Assembly (NCBI GenBank): GCA_016188785.1
Contig: JACPHD010000029.1
Coordinates: 1 to 50,281, forward strand
DNA: 50,281 nucleotides
Direction: 5' to 3'
Source of the DNA: Parcubacteria group bacterium
GTDB lineage: Bacteria > Patescibacteriota > Patescibacteriia > Patescibacteriales > GWC2-42-12
The notes beneath the pieces are model-generated. The model did no database searches and was not told the origin of the DNA. It saw only the letters and a program-made list of their open reading frames with translations. This document shows positions 8,284-16,564 of the stretch, in pieces. Positions within the stretch are counted from its first letter, which is position 1; every line of letters begins with the position of its first letter. The position numbers and the translations under genes are program-made.

Positions 8284-9318
8284 TTAAATATCTTCCCGCC
8301 TGACCTCGCCTGACTCAATTAAATCATTAAGCGACTTATCAAGACTGATCATGCCTTCTTTTCTTGAGGTCTGGATGACACTTTCTAATTGATATATCTT
8401 GTCTTCTCTAATTAATGATTTAACGGCCGCGTTATTTAATAATATTTCATTAGCTAAAACTAAGCCGCCGCCGCGGCGCTTGACTAATTTCTGCGTCAAG
8501 ACGCCGACTAAAATATCCGCTAAATTATAACGCGCGGCTTCTAGCGGCAGACTTGGGGCTAGACCGGCTAAAATTCTCTCCAAAACCCTTACCGAGCTAT
8601 CGGCGTTTATTTCTAAAATAACTAAACAATTTCCCGAAGCCAGCTCAAAAATTTTTGGCAGAGCTAAACTAAAAGCTTGATTGTCTTTCATTTCATTAAT
8701 GTAAACCGTATCCACGTCTTCGCTTAAACAATAATCTAAAGCATCGGCCAGGCTGTTAACGTCAACGCCGATTTGCCTCTGCATAATCAAACTGGTTTTA
8801 CTGATGAATAAATACTCAATCGGATCTTCAATCGTGATGATATTCAAAGCTTTGGTTTTATTAAGTTCTTCAATCAGAGAAGCCGCTGTGGTAGTTTTAC
8901 CGGAATTATAAGCGCCGGCTATGATTAAAAGGCCGGGGGCGGCCCGCAAAAAATTACGGCCGGGGGCGGCCAAACCTAAAGCGTCAAAACTTTTTATCAC
9001 GCCCGGAATATAATGAAACGATAACGCCAAGAGCCCTTTTTGATAAAAAATATTTATCCGAAAACGAAAGTTGGAAATATTTTTTACTAAAATTACTCCT
9101 TTAGTTTCTTTTAATTTAACGATCTGGTCGGGGTCTAAAAAAATTTCGGCGATTTTATTTATAACCTCGCTGGTAACCAGCTTCTGGCCAATTAAAGGAA
9201 TAAATTGGCCGTCTATTCTTATAAGCGGCGGACTGCCAGCGGCCAAATGCAAATCAGAGCCGTTCTTTTGCGCCATTTCTGATAATATTCTATTTAAAAA
9301 AATTGAGGGCACTTCCAT
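8284..9318 (-). CDS. Degenerate PilT-family ATPase paralogue
   Basis: 344 residues, the usual PilT length. The N-terminal domain (NGSDLHLAAGSPP) and Walker A (GAYNSGKT, about 135-142) are kept, as is the Asp box IEDPIEYLF. The Walker B region reads DVDTVYINEMKDNQ instead of the usual DPDIILVGEMRD. The His box, normally TGHLV-STLHTNSA, is replaced near 228-242 by SGNCLVILEINADSS with no histidine. It can probably bind nucleotide but not work as a normal retraction motor. It may be a regulatory or structural subunit beside PilB and the canonical PilT at 41952. It lies between the response regulator and pilC. Confidence 0.88.
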   Translation of the reverse strand: MEVPSIFLNRILSEMAQKNGSDLHLAAGSPPLIRIDGQFIPLIGQKLVTSEVINKIAEIFLDPDQIVKLKETKGVILVKNISNFRFRINIFYQKGLLALSFHYIPGVIKSFDALGLAAPGRNFLRAAPGLLIIAGAYNSGKTTTAASLIEELNKTKALNIITIEDPIEYLFISKTSLIMQRQIGVDVNSLADALDYCLSEDVDTVYINEMKDNQAFSLALPKIFELASGNCLVILEINADSSVRVLERILAGLAPSLPLEAARYNLADILVGVLTQKLVKRRGGGLVLANEILLNNAAVKSLIREDKIYQLESVIQTSRKEGMISLDKSLNDLIESGEVRREDI

Positions 9319-9337
9319 ATATTTTTTGAAAAAGCTT

Positions 9338-9721
9338 TTAACTTTTATTTAGCGCATTTTTTATTTTATCAACCACTTCTGACGGCATGAAATGAGCTTT
9401 AATCAAATAATCTTCAGCGCCCATTTTTAAGCCTCGCTCAATCTCGTCTTTCTGACTCAAGTTGGTTAAAAGTATCACCGGAATAGCGGCAGTCGGACGG
9501 TTAGCTTTAAGCCGGCGCAAAACCTCAAAACCATCAACCTTGGGTAGAATAATATCTAAAAGAATTACATCCGGCGCTTCTTTTAAGGCCAGGCGGACGG
9601 CTTTTTCCCCGTCTTCGGCCGTAATTACCTGAAAATTTTCCATCTCAAACTTAGTGGCGTACATGCCCAATAAAAATGAATCGTCTTCAACTAAAAGAAT
9701 TTTTATTTTATCTTTCGGCAT
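9338..9721 (-). CDS. Stand-alone response regulator receiver (CheY-like)
   Basis: 127 residues, a single receiver domain. It has the acidic cluster E12-D13-D14, phospho-acceptor D56 in ILLDIILPKVDG, T86 and K108 in YLIKA, so all catalytic and switch residues are present. There is no output domain. Sitting between pilB and the PilT-like gene, it probably tunes pilus extension or retraction in the way PilG/PilH act on twitching motility. No histidine kinase gene is in the window. Confidence 0.93.
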   Translation of the reverse strand: MPKDKIKILLVEDDSFLLGMYATKFEMENFQVITAEDGEKAVRLALKEAPDVILLDIILPKVDGFEVLRRLKANRPTAAIPVILLTNLSQKDEIERGLKMGAEDYLIKAHFMPSEVVDKIKNALNKS

Positions 9722-9747
9722 ATAATTTATTTAATAATTAATTAAGA

Positions 9748-9853
9748 TATATACAAATTCATCCGCCGGCTGGCGGAACAAATTTACAAATATTTTATAA
9801 AATATTTATTTTAATATTCGTAAATCCGATTGGATTCGTAATTCGTATACTAA
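9748..9853. repeat. Heptad element (ATTCGTA type)
   Basis: The left arm has TACAAAT words and the right arm ATTCGTA words ending ATTCGTAATTCGTATA. A GC-rich hairpin (TCCGCC-GGCT-GGCGGA, 9762-9777) is inserted in the left arm. The element fills the pilB to response regulator spacer and overlaps the last pilB codons. A sister copy is at 41393-41490. Confidence 0.8.
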
Positions 9854-11592
9854 TTAACGTGAATCGTTCTTAAGACTTCTTCCATGGTGGTTAAGCCTAA
9901 TAAAACTTTTATGATACCATCCTGTTTCATGGTAATAAAATTCTGGTTTTTCACCAAATCGTCAACCGTTAAATTAGCCTTGTTATTCATAATAATTTCT
10001 TTTATTTTATCATTAATATCAAGCACCTCGGCTAAAGCGATTCGGCCGATATAGCCGGTCAGGCCGCAACGAGTACAACCCCGACCTTTATAAAATTTCA
10101 TTTTTTTTAAATCAAAATCAGGCATCATTTCCTTAATCGCCGCTGGCGGCGTTATGGCTAATTCTTTTTTAATATCGGTTATGACATCTTCCGGCAGCTT
10201 ATGTTCTGTCTTGCAATATTGGCAAATTTTTCTGCCCAATCTTTGCGCTAAAACGATATTTAAGGTTGAGCCTAAAAGAAAAGGCTCTACCGCCATGTCT
10301 AGTAATCTGGGAATAGCGCCCAGGGCGTCGTTAGTGTGCAAGGTTGACAGCACAAAATGCCCGGTTAAGCTGGCGTGGATGCCTAATTCAGCGGTTTCGT
10401 TGTCTCTGATTTCTCCGACCATCACTATGTCCGGGTCCTGGCGCAAAAGCGAACGCAAACCCGAGGCAAAAGTAAAGCCGATTTCCGGCCTGACCTGCGA
10501 TTGATTAACTCCTCGGACAAAATATTCAACCGGGTCCTCCAGGGTAGAAATATTTATACCTTCTTCATTAAGGCTGGTCAAGACAGAAAAAAGCGTGGTT
10601 GATTTACCTGAACCAGTCGGACCGGTTATTAAAAACATGCCGTCGGTCTTAGTTAAACTTTTTTTAATTACTTTAAGGCCGGCGCCCATAAAGCCTAATT
10701 GTTCCAAAGTTGGCGCGCCCTTGGTTACATCCAAAATCCTCATAACCACTTTTTCTTCATTAAGCAAAGGCAGAATAGAAATTCTTAAATCAATATCTTT
10801 GTTGTTAATATTAACTCTGATTCTGCCGTCTTGCGGCATTCTGGTTTCATCAAGTTTTAAATTGGCCAAAACTTTAATTCTACCAACAATAGCTCCGTGC
10901 ACGCTTTTAGGCAGAACCAGCGAATTATGTAAAATGCCGTCCACGCGATACCTTACCCGGCTTTCGTTCTGCATGGGTTCAATATGAATATCCGAGGCCC
11001 GGCCTTCAACCGCGTGCCTGATAATCACCGAGACTATCTTTGATATTGGCGCCGATTTGGTAATCTCTTCAACCTCGGCTTGATTAATCTTTCGTTCGAC
11101 ACGCTCTAAAGTTTCTTCTTCGGCTTTGGTTTTTAAAGCCTGGGAAACTTCTTTGCCTAAAGTTTTATAATGCCTTAAAGCGGTTTCAAAACTCAAAGCG
11201 GAAATCAAAAAATACTCCGGCTGCAAATTTTCTTCTTTAGCTAAAAAATCTATGGCTTCAATCGCTTTAAAATTTTCCGGATCAACCAGGCCGACCCTCA
11301 TCTTGCCTTGAGCGGCTTCAAAACAAACTATTTTATAATTTTCCGCCACCTCGGCCGGAATTAAATTTAAGGCTTGGTCGGAAATTTTCGCGCCGATTAA
11401 ACCGCGATAATTAAAATTATAGACTTTGGCCTTGAATTTAGTTAAATCCTCAAGATCAATTAAATTACTTTTAATAAGCGCCGCTTCCGGATTAGCCTTA
11501 TACTCGGGCAGTTTCTTTAGACCGACCAATTGTTCGGCGGTGATTATTTTGTCTTGCGCTAATAAATTTATTAGCTCTTCGGTTTTGCTCAT
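9850..11592 (-). CDS. pilB: Type IV pilus extension ATPase
   Basis: 580 residues. The N-terminal MshEN/GspE-type domain spans about 1-150 and the ATPase core follows. Walker A GPTGSGKS is at 324-331, the Asp box LEDPVEYF at 351-358, Walker B DPDIVMVGEIRD at 386-397 and the His box TGHFVLSTLHTND at 410-422. The zinc tetracysteine is present (C457, C460, C506, C509). It hydrolyses ATP in the cytoplasm to add pilins at PilC. It begins 3 nt after the PilP-like stop. All motor residues are intact, in contrast to the PilT paralogue downstream. Confidence 0.96.
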   Translation of the reverse strand: MSKTEELINLLAQDKIITAEQLVGLKKLPEYKANPEAALIKSNLIDLEDLTKFKAKVYNFNYRGLIGAKISDQALNLIPAEVAENYKIVCFEAAQGKMRVGLVDPENFKAIEAIDFLAKEENLQPEYFLISALSFETALRHYKTLGKEVSQALKTKAEEETLERVERKINQAEVEEITKSAPISKIVSVIIRHAVEGRASDIHIEPMQNESRVRYRVDGILHNSLVLPKSVHGAIVGRIKVLANLKLDETRMPQDGRIRVNINNKDIDLRISILPLLNEEKVVMRILDVTKGAPTLEQLGFMGAGLKVIKKSLTKTDGMFLITGPTGSGKSTTLFSVLTSLNEEGINISTLEDPVEYFVRGVNQSQVRPEIGFTFASGLRSLLRQDPDIVMVGEIRDNETAELGIHASLTGHFVLSTLHTNDALGAIPRLLDMAVEPFLLGSTLNIVLAQRLGRKICQYCKTEHKLPEDVITDIKKELAITPPAAIKEMMPDFDLKKMKFYKGRGCTRCGLTGYIGRIALAEVLDINDKIKEIIMNNKANLTVDDLVKNQNFITMKQDGIIKVLLGLTTMEEVLRTIHVN

Positions 11593-11595
11593 ATT

Positions 11596-12003
11596 TTAAT
11601 TCGGCTTAAACGGGTCTCGTTTGCCGGCGGCGGACGGTTTTTTAATAATAATATTTTCTTGCAAATTTTTAAATTTATCGCTGGAAAAAATATTTAAATC
11701 AAAGCCGCGGTTTTGATTATTCTTACCGGCCGGCGCCGGCCGGGCCGGTAGATTTATATCCAAGACTTTTGTGTCTAGAACCTGGCTCGGCTCGGCTGGC
11801 GGCGGATTATTAACCCCGGTCATTCCAGGAGTATTACCTTCGAGCGCCACGGCCGGAACGGGCGGCAGATTAGCTCCGGCCGGCCGGCCGGAGCTTAGCT
11901 TTTTATTTTGATATAACATAAAACCAGCGCCGCTAAGCATAAAAAAAATAATGGCCAGATAAACAGCTAATTTTTTTATTGATATTTTTTTTAGCACTAA
12001 CAT
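11596..12003 (-). CDS. PilP-like pilus assembly protein
   Basis: 135 residues. A membrane segment lies at about 12-31, followed by a Pro/Ala/Gly-rich linker and the C-terminal motif KRDPFKPN. RDPF near the end of a short bitopic protein recalls PilP/GspC proteins, and its place right after pilO is that of pilP, but the usual beta domain is missing. As no secretin PilQ exists here, it may be a reduced PilP that only contacts PilN/PilO. It is packed 1 nt from pilO and 3 nt from pilB. Confidence 0.6.
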   Translation of the reverse strand: MLVLKKISIKKLAVYLAIIFFMLSGAGFMLYQNKKLSSGRPAGANLPPVPAVALEGNTPGMTGVNNPPPAEPSQVLDTKVLDINLPARPAPAGKNNQNRGFDLNIFSSDKFKNLQENIIIKKPSAAGKRDPFKPN

Positions 12004-12004
12004 A

Positions 12005-12634
12005 TTACTGCCAATAATAACTATAAATGATTAAAAGCGCCTGATTTTCGCTAACATTGAAACTTATGTCGGCTAGATCAAGCAGCCTCAAATTATTTTC
12101 AAAAGTTTTAATTATATTTTTTAGAGCCGAATAATCAACCGAACTCAAACTAACCTCCATTTTAATCAGGCCGATTGCCGGCGGCGGCTGGCTAAAAATC
12201 CCGGCCGCCAGTTCCTGATTTTCTTTTGACTCAACCCTAAAATTATTCCGGCCGACGGCGTTTTTAGATTCAATTTTTATTGAAGTCAAGATAACGCCAT
12301 TTCTCGCGGCCATAGATTCAATCTCGGTAATCAGGCTGTTAGTATCGCTCTCCGGCGGCACCAGGCCAGCGAGCTTAGCCCGGTCGCCCTCGCTAATCGA
12401 CCGATATGATTTTTTTAAATTACTGATAGAATTTAAATAGTTAAGCTTGTCTTCATATTCAGTTTGCAAATTATTTTTAGCCTCTTGGTTAGCTTTGGCA
12501 ATTCGCTGATATTTTGGATAAACTAGTATAAATAAACCGGCGGCTAAAATAATCAGGCCTAAAGCCAAAATTAAATAATTAAAATAATGCAGTAAAAATG
12601 TATTTATTTTATTTTCCTGGCGCTCAAGTTCCAT
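12005..12634 (-). CDS. pilO: Type IV pilus alignment protein PilO
   Basis: 209 residues. It has a short cytoplasmic tail, a membrane helix at about 18-40, a coiled coil at about 42-75 and a C-terminal ferredoxin-like domain. This is the standard PilO architecture. It forms a heterodimer with PilN in the inner-membrane alignment complex. The family match rests on architecture and on the pilM-N-O order, since PilO sequences diverge strongly. The 2-nt gap to pilN supports co-translation. Confidence 0.85.
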   Translation of the reverse strand: MELERQENKINTFLLHYFNYLILALGLIILAAGLFILVYPKYQRIAKANQEAKNNLQTEYEDKLNYLNSISNLKKSYRSISEGDRAKLAGLVPPESDTNSLITEIESMAARNGVILTSIKIESKNAVGRNNFRVESKENQELAAGIFSQPPPAIGLIKMEVSLSSVDYSALKNIIKTFENNLRLLDLADISFNVSENQALLIIYSYYWQ

Positions 12635-12636
12635 AG

Positions 12637-13896
12637 TTATTCAGTAAAAATACTTTTTAAAACAGAAAAATTTAAAATAAACTTTACCCGAGATTTGTTA
12701 GTCTGATCGCCGCTAACCAGCTCGCCGCCATCGGTTGAAGCCGCGGTTATCTTCTTATTATTTCTAAAAACATCAACTTGTTCATCAATACTGCGATAAT
12801 CAACGGTTGCGGCGTTCATAGTGTAATTGCCGCTGGTGTTGCCTTTAAAATCTATAAAATAAACGTTGGCCATCGTATTGTCTTCCAGAAACTTAAAAAA
12901 ATTAGTCCAATAAATATGCTGCGCGAATATTTGAGAAACTGTTTTCAATTTAGCCTGGAAAGCTAAAATTTCCTTCAGGCCGGCTTCTTCTGCCGCGATA
13001 TTTTGCTTAAGCTCAGCGAATTTTTGCGCTTGCGCCAAATTTTTAGCCTGGCTGCTTTTTTCATAAAATACCAAACCATAATAAATCGTCGCCACGGCCA
13101 AAATCGGCGCTAAAATCGCGCCGGCGAAAACAATGGCTTTGGCGCGCCAGTTAAAAAAAATTGCCAGCTCTCCTTGAATTAAGTTAGTTTCCAAAACACG
13201 TTGCCTGGCTTTATCATGATGAATCGGTTCGGCTTGAACAATCTTTGTTTCCTTAACTTCGGCTGATTTTTTCTCCGGCTGAATAGTCGGCTGAACCAAC
13301 GTCGGTTTAATTTCTTCAGCTTGCATTAATTTAACTATTTTTGCTGTTTTGTTTTCACTAACCGGCCAAGCGATTATTTTGCTTTTAAACAATTTTTTTA
13401 TTAACTGGCTCAGCCAATTATTTCTAAATTTTTTTACCGCTGACGCCGGCTGGCTGGCAATCTTATTTCTAATCTCCGGCTTAATCTTAAAAATTTCGCC
13501 GGTTTGATTTTTGCGCTCTATTTCCTGATTAAAAACCCGCTGGTAGTCAATTAAAACCTGTTTAGGCGCCGGCGGTTTCTTTAATTTTTCACCTAAAGTT
13601 CTTAAAAATTCGCCTTTTTCTTTTATCGGCGGTTTTAAATTCTTCTGTTGCTTTATTAAATTTAAAATTTCTTCGCGAGACCGCTTAAGCTTGCTTTTAT
13701 CAATAGGCGCGACAAAATTCTTATTAACCGACGCCGGCTTATTCGTAAACGGCAAAAAGGAAAAGGCAGAATTTTTACGGCTCTTAACTTCTTTTTCCGG
13801 GTTAGACCAGGCTAATGTCTCTTTTTTATCGTCTTTACTCTCTGGCTTTTGGCCGTCGCCGCGTTTTTTGTTGTCTAAAAAATTAATATCAGACAT
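12637..13896 (-). CDS. pilN: PilN with long cytoplasmic extension
   Basis: 419 residues, about twice the normal PilN. The membrane helix is at about 253-276, followed by a coiled coil (about 280-325) and an external ferredoxin-like domain with the strand YFIDFKGN. The first 250 residues are Lys/Pro/Gln-rich and look disordered. PilN normally binds PilM by a short N-terminal NLLP-type motif; here SDINFLDNK at the extreme N terminus could play that part. The long extension may bind other pilus or cytosolic factors. It is separated from pilM by a 127-nt repeat-filled gap. Confidence 0.8.
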   Translation of the reverse strand: MSDINFLDNKKRGDGQKPESKDDKKETLAWSNPEKEVKSRKNSAFSFLPFTNKPASVNKNFVAPIDKSKLKRSREEILNLIKQQKNLKPPIKEKGEFLRTLGEKLKKPPAPKQVLIDYQRVFNQEIERKNQTGEIFKIKPEIRNKIASQPASAVKKFRNNWLSQLIKKLFKSKIIAWPVSENKTAKIVKLMQAEEIKPTLVQPTIQPEKKSAEVKETKIVQAEPIHHDKARQRVLETNLIQGELAIFFNWRAKAIVFAGAILAPILAVATIYYGLVFYEKSSQAKNLAQAQKFAELKQNIAAEEAGLKEILAFQAKLKTVSQIFAQHIYWTNFFKFLEDNTMANVYFIDFKGNTSGNYTMNAATVDYRSIDEQVDVFRNNKKITAASTDGGELVSGDQTNKSRVKFILNFSVLKSIFTE

Positions 13897-13904
13897 ATTT
13901 AATT

Positions 13905-14018
13905 AATTTTCAATTACCAACTTTCAATTTTCAAACAATTTTCAATGTTCTAATTTTCAATTGAAAATTTAATAATTGGTCATTTATTGAGAATTGGTCA
14001 TTGGGATTTGAAAATTTT
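13905..14018. repeat. Heptad element (TTTTCAA type)
   Basis: Left arm words TTTTCAA/TTACCAA, central AATTTTCAATTGAAAATT dyad, right arm ATTGGTC and ATTGAGA words. It lies between pilM and pilN inside the operon, so it is transcribed and could fold as a long imperfect hairpin. Confidence 0.75.
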
Positions 14019-14023
14019 ATTTA

Positions 14024-15058
14024 TTACTCCATTTCTCTAAGCGCCAGGCCGATGGCTATGGCTAAGCGCGGAGCGATTTCGTCCAGGAGCGGCTTTAAAT
14101 CCAAGGGGTAAGAGATCGTTGACCAGGGATTGCCGGCCATTACATTTATATTTAATATCTTTGACAAATAATCGGTAAAATTTACAAGCAAAGCTGAACC
14201 GCCACTTAAAATAATCTTATCAACTTTTTTATTATTTTTATTTTGAAATAAATTCAAAGCATATTTTATTTCGTTAATTATGGGCGAGACGCTGTCAATA
14301 ATAGTTTTAGGAATGGCATTATCGGCCGCGGCCGGCGAACCCACGCCTAAATCATATTTAAACTGCTCGGCTCGTTCCAGGCCGATGTTAAGGCTATGGC
14401 TAATGGCTTTAGTGATAGTCCAGCCGCCAATATCTATACTGCGGTTTAAAACCGGAATGCTTTGATCAATAATCGTAAAACTAGTGGTCTTAGCGCCTAT
14501 TTCTACGGCCATAACCGGCGATTTGTCATTGCCTAAAAGCGATCTAATAAGCGCGAAGGTTTCGGTTTCTAAGCTTAATAAATTTATTTGGGCATTTTTA
14601 AAAATTTCAATATACCGTTTAACTAAAGTTCGCGGAGCGCCGGTCAATAAAATTTTAATATTATTTTTATCCGCGGTTGGGTCGGTATTTTCAATTTTTT
14701 TCCAGTCTAAAATCATTTCTTCCGGAGGTAAAGGAATAACTTTTTTCGCTTCCCAATTAATGGCCGAAGGCAAGTCTTTTTTATCGACGCCGGTTAAATT
14801 TATAATTGAAGAAAAAACCGAAAAAGTCGGCAAAGCCGAAACAGCTTTACGGCTAACAAGGCCGGCCTTAGCGCAGATCTCCTTAATAACGCCAGCGATT
14901 TTAGCCGGGCTAGTCTTATCTAAATCATCAGGGTTTTCACTGAAGCCGTAAGATAAAAGCCTTACTTTACCGCCTTGATTCTTTAATTCAACAATTTTAA
15001 TGCTGGAGCTGCCTATGTCTATGCCTAAATAACTTTCATGGGGAAAAAATAAACTCAT
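14024..15058 (-). CDS. pilM: Type IV pilus assembly ATPase PilM
   Basis: 344 residues, an actin-like FtsA/MreB-fold cytoplasmic protein. The phosphate-1 loop is YLGIDIGSSSIKIVEL (about 11-26), the phosphate-2 region VMAVEIGAKTTSF lies near 180 and the adenosine loop IILSGGSALLVNF near 281. PilM binds the PilN N terminus and links it to the PilB/PilC base. It is the first gene of the pilus operon and has its own extended -10 promoter in the divergent spacer. Confidence 0.94.
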   Translation of the reverse strand: MSLFFPHESYLGIDIGSSSIKIVELKNQGGKVRLLSYGFSENPDDLDKTSPAKIAGVIKEICAKAGLVSRKAVSALPTFSVFSSIINLTGVDKKDLPSAINWEAKKVIPLPPEEMILDWKKIENTDPTADKNNIKILLTGAPRTLVKRYIEIFKNAQINLLSLETETFALIRSLLGNDKSPVMAVEIGAKTTSFTIIDQSIPVLNRSIDIGGWTITKAISHSLNIGLERAEQFKYDLGVGSPAAADNAIPKTIIDSVSPIINEIKYALNLFQNKNNKKVDKIILSGGSALLVNFTDYLSKILNINVMAGNPWSTISYPLDLKPLLDEIAPRLAIAIGLALREME

Positions 15059-15070
15059 AAATAATAATTT

Positions 15071-15099
15071 TTGACACTGGCTATATTATATTATATAAT
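15071..15099 (+). promoter_or_regulatory. Consensus sigma-70 promoter (plus strand)
   Basis: TTGACA at 15071-15076, a 17-bp spacer and TATAAT at 15094-15099 are a perfect consensus promoter. The expected start is near 15106, giving a leader of about 60 nt before the ATG at 15166. Its -10 overlaps the minus-strand -10 for pilM. Confidence 0.8.
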
Positions 15100-15127
15100 T
15101 ATACCATAACCGAGCTTAAAAAATCAA
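15098..15127 (-). promoter_or_regulatory. pilM operon promoter
   Basis: On the minus strand TTGATT (15122-15127), an 18-bp spacer and an extended -10 TGGTATAAT (TATAAT at 15098-15103). The -10 shares two bases with the opposing plus-strand -10, so the two cannot be occupied at the same time. Confidence 0.65.
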
Positions 15128-15165
15128 AGACAAATACTTGGTTAAATTATATTATACCATATTTC

Positions 15166-16410
15166 ATGAATTTTCCAAAAGACTACAAAAAAATTTTTAT
15201 CGCGCTTGGTTTTATTTTAATTGTTTTTATTTTAGGCTATCTGCTTTACGCTATGTTTTTTAAATCAAGCCCGCCGGCTCCGGCGATTCAAGAAAAATCA
15301 GCCACCAGCAGCAGCCAGGGCGGTTTGCCAGCGGCTAAATCCGGAACCGGCCAGACCACGACTGCCGGCCAGCCGCTTCAAGGCCTGCCGGGAGAAACCG
15401 AACAACCCATCAGCCAAGGCAGCCCGATCGCTGCCGGCGGCTTAACCCAAACCGCTGAATTGAACCAAGCGCCGAGTTTAGCCGCGACTTTATCCGCCGA
15501 TGGCAGCGATCTGCAATATTATAATAAACAAGACGGAAAATTTTATAGCCTGACCAAAGACGGCCAGGCCAGGCCGCTGTCGGACACAATTTTTCATGAA
15601 GTGGAAAAAATCACCTGGTCGCCTGACAAAAATAAAGCTATTTTAGAATATCCTGATCAGGCGAAAATTATTTACGATTTTAAAAACAAAAAACAAATCA
15701 GCCTGCCTAAACATTGGCAAGATTTTGACTTTTCTCCGGACGGTTCAAAAATTGTTTTAAAAAGTCTGGCTGATGATCCGGCTAACCGCTGGCTGGCCGT
15801 AACTGACGCCGAAGGCGCGGCGGCGCAAAGAGTGGCCGCTTTAGGCGATAAGAACGAGACGGTTTATCCTTCCTGGTCGCCTAATAACCAAACCGTGGCT
15901 ATGTACACCGAAGGAATTAATTACGACCAGCAAAGAGTCTATTTTGTCGGCTTAAACAATGAAAATTTCAAAGCTTTAACCATTGACGGCCGGGGCTTTG
16001 AGTTTAAATGGGCGCCTAAAGGCGATCGTTTGCTTTACAGCGTTTATTCAAGCTCCAACGACTTAAAACCGGAGCTTTGGCTGGCTAACGCCCAGGGCGA
16101 GAATATCGGCGCCGGCCGCAATAAATTAGATATTCAAACCTGGGCGGACAAATGCGTTTTTTCCGCGGCTGCCGAAATTTATTGCGCCGTGCCCGAAAGG
16201 CTTGAAGAAGGCGCGGGGCTATTTCCTGACTTAGCTAAAAACACTAAAGATAATTTATATAAAATTGATACGCAAACCGGCTTAAAAAAGCTAATCGCCG
16301 TACCGGATAGCAATTTTACCATGTCTGATTTAATTATTTCGGCCAACGGCTATTATCTTTATTTCACGGACGCTAATACCGGGAAAATAAATAAGATAAA
16401 ATTGAAGTAA
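15166..16410 (+). CDS. Membrane-anchored TolB-like beta-propeller protein
   Basis: 414 residues. A signal anchor at about 10-31 is followed by a Pro/Gly/Gln/Ser-rich linker to about 110 and a propeller domain. WD40-like/PD40 blades are visible as W/FSPD repeats: ITWSPDKNKAILEY, FDFSPDGSKIVLKS, PSWSPNNQTVAMY and FKWAPKGDRLLYSV. Such domains bind proteins or glycans outside the membrane. It has a consensus promoter but an ordinary start. It is transcribed away from the pilus operon and shares its control region, so linked regulation is possible. The precise role is unknown. Confidence 0.75.
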   Translation: MNFPKDYKKIFIALGFILIVFILGYLLYAMFFKSSPPAPAIQEKSATSSSQGGLPAAKSGTGQTTTAGQPLQGLPGETEQPISQGSPIAAGGLTQTAELNQAPSLAATLSADGSDLQYYNKQDGKFYSLTKDGQARPLSDTIFHEVEKITWSPDKNKAILEYPDQAKIIYDFKNKKQISLPKHWQDFDFSPDGSKIVLKSLADDPANRWLAVTDAEGAAAQRVAALGDKNETVYPSWSPNNQTVAMYTEGINYDQQRVYFVGLNNENFKALTIDGRGFEFKWAPKGDRLLYSVYSSSNDLKPELWLANAQGENIGAGRNKLDIQTWADKCVFSAAAEIYCAVPERLEEGAGLFPDLAKNTKDNLYKIDTQTGLKKLIAVPDSNFTMSDLIISANGYYLYFTDANTGKINKIKLK

Positions 16411-16540
16411 AATTTAAAATTACAAATAACAAATTCCAAACAATACCAAAATTCTAATTTACTAATTTCCAAAAATTTAATTCTTTAGTATTTGTTATTT
16501 AGAATTTGTTTGTAATTTGGAGCTTGTAATTTGGGATTTA
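16411..16540. repeat. Heptad element (ATTACAA type)
   Basis: A full copy of the family at 3826 and 6241, with a left arm of AATTACA, AATAACA, AATTCCA and a right arm of ATTTGTT, ATTTAGA, ATTTGTTTGTA, ATTTGGA. It fills the spacer between the propeller gene and radA. Confidence 0.8.
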
Positions 16541-16564
16541 AAAAAATTTTGTATTTTTATTATA

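Noticed and set aside
8283-8318. Longer pilC start (MSQARSGGKIFN...)
   Set aside because: It overlaps the PilT-like stop and adds residues not typical of PilC; MPIYKYKA is the family's usual beginning.
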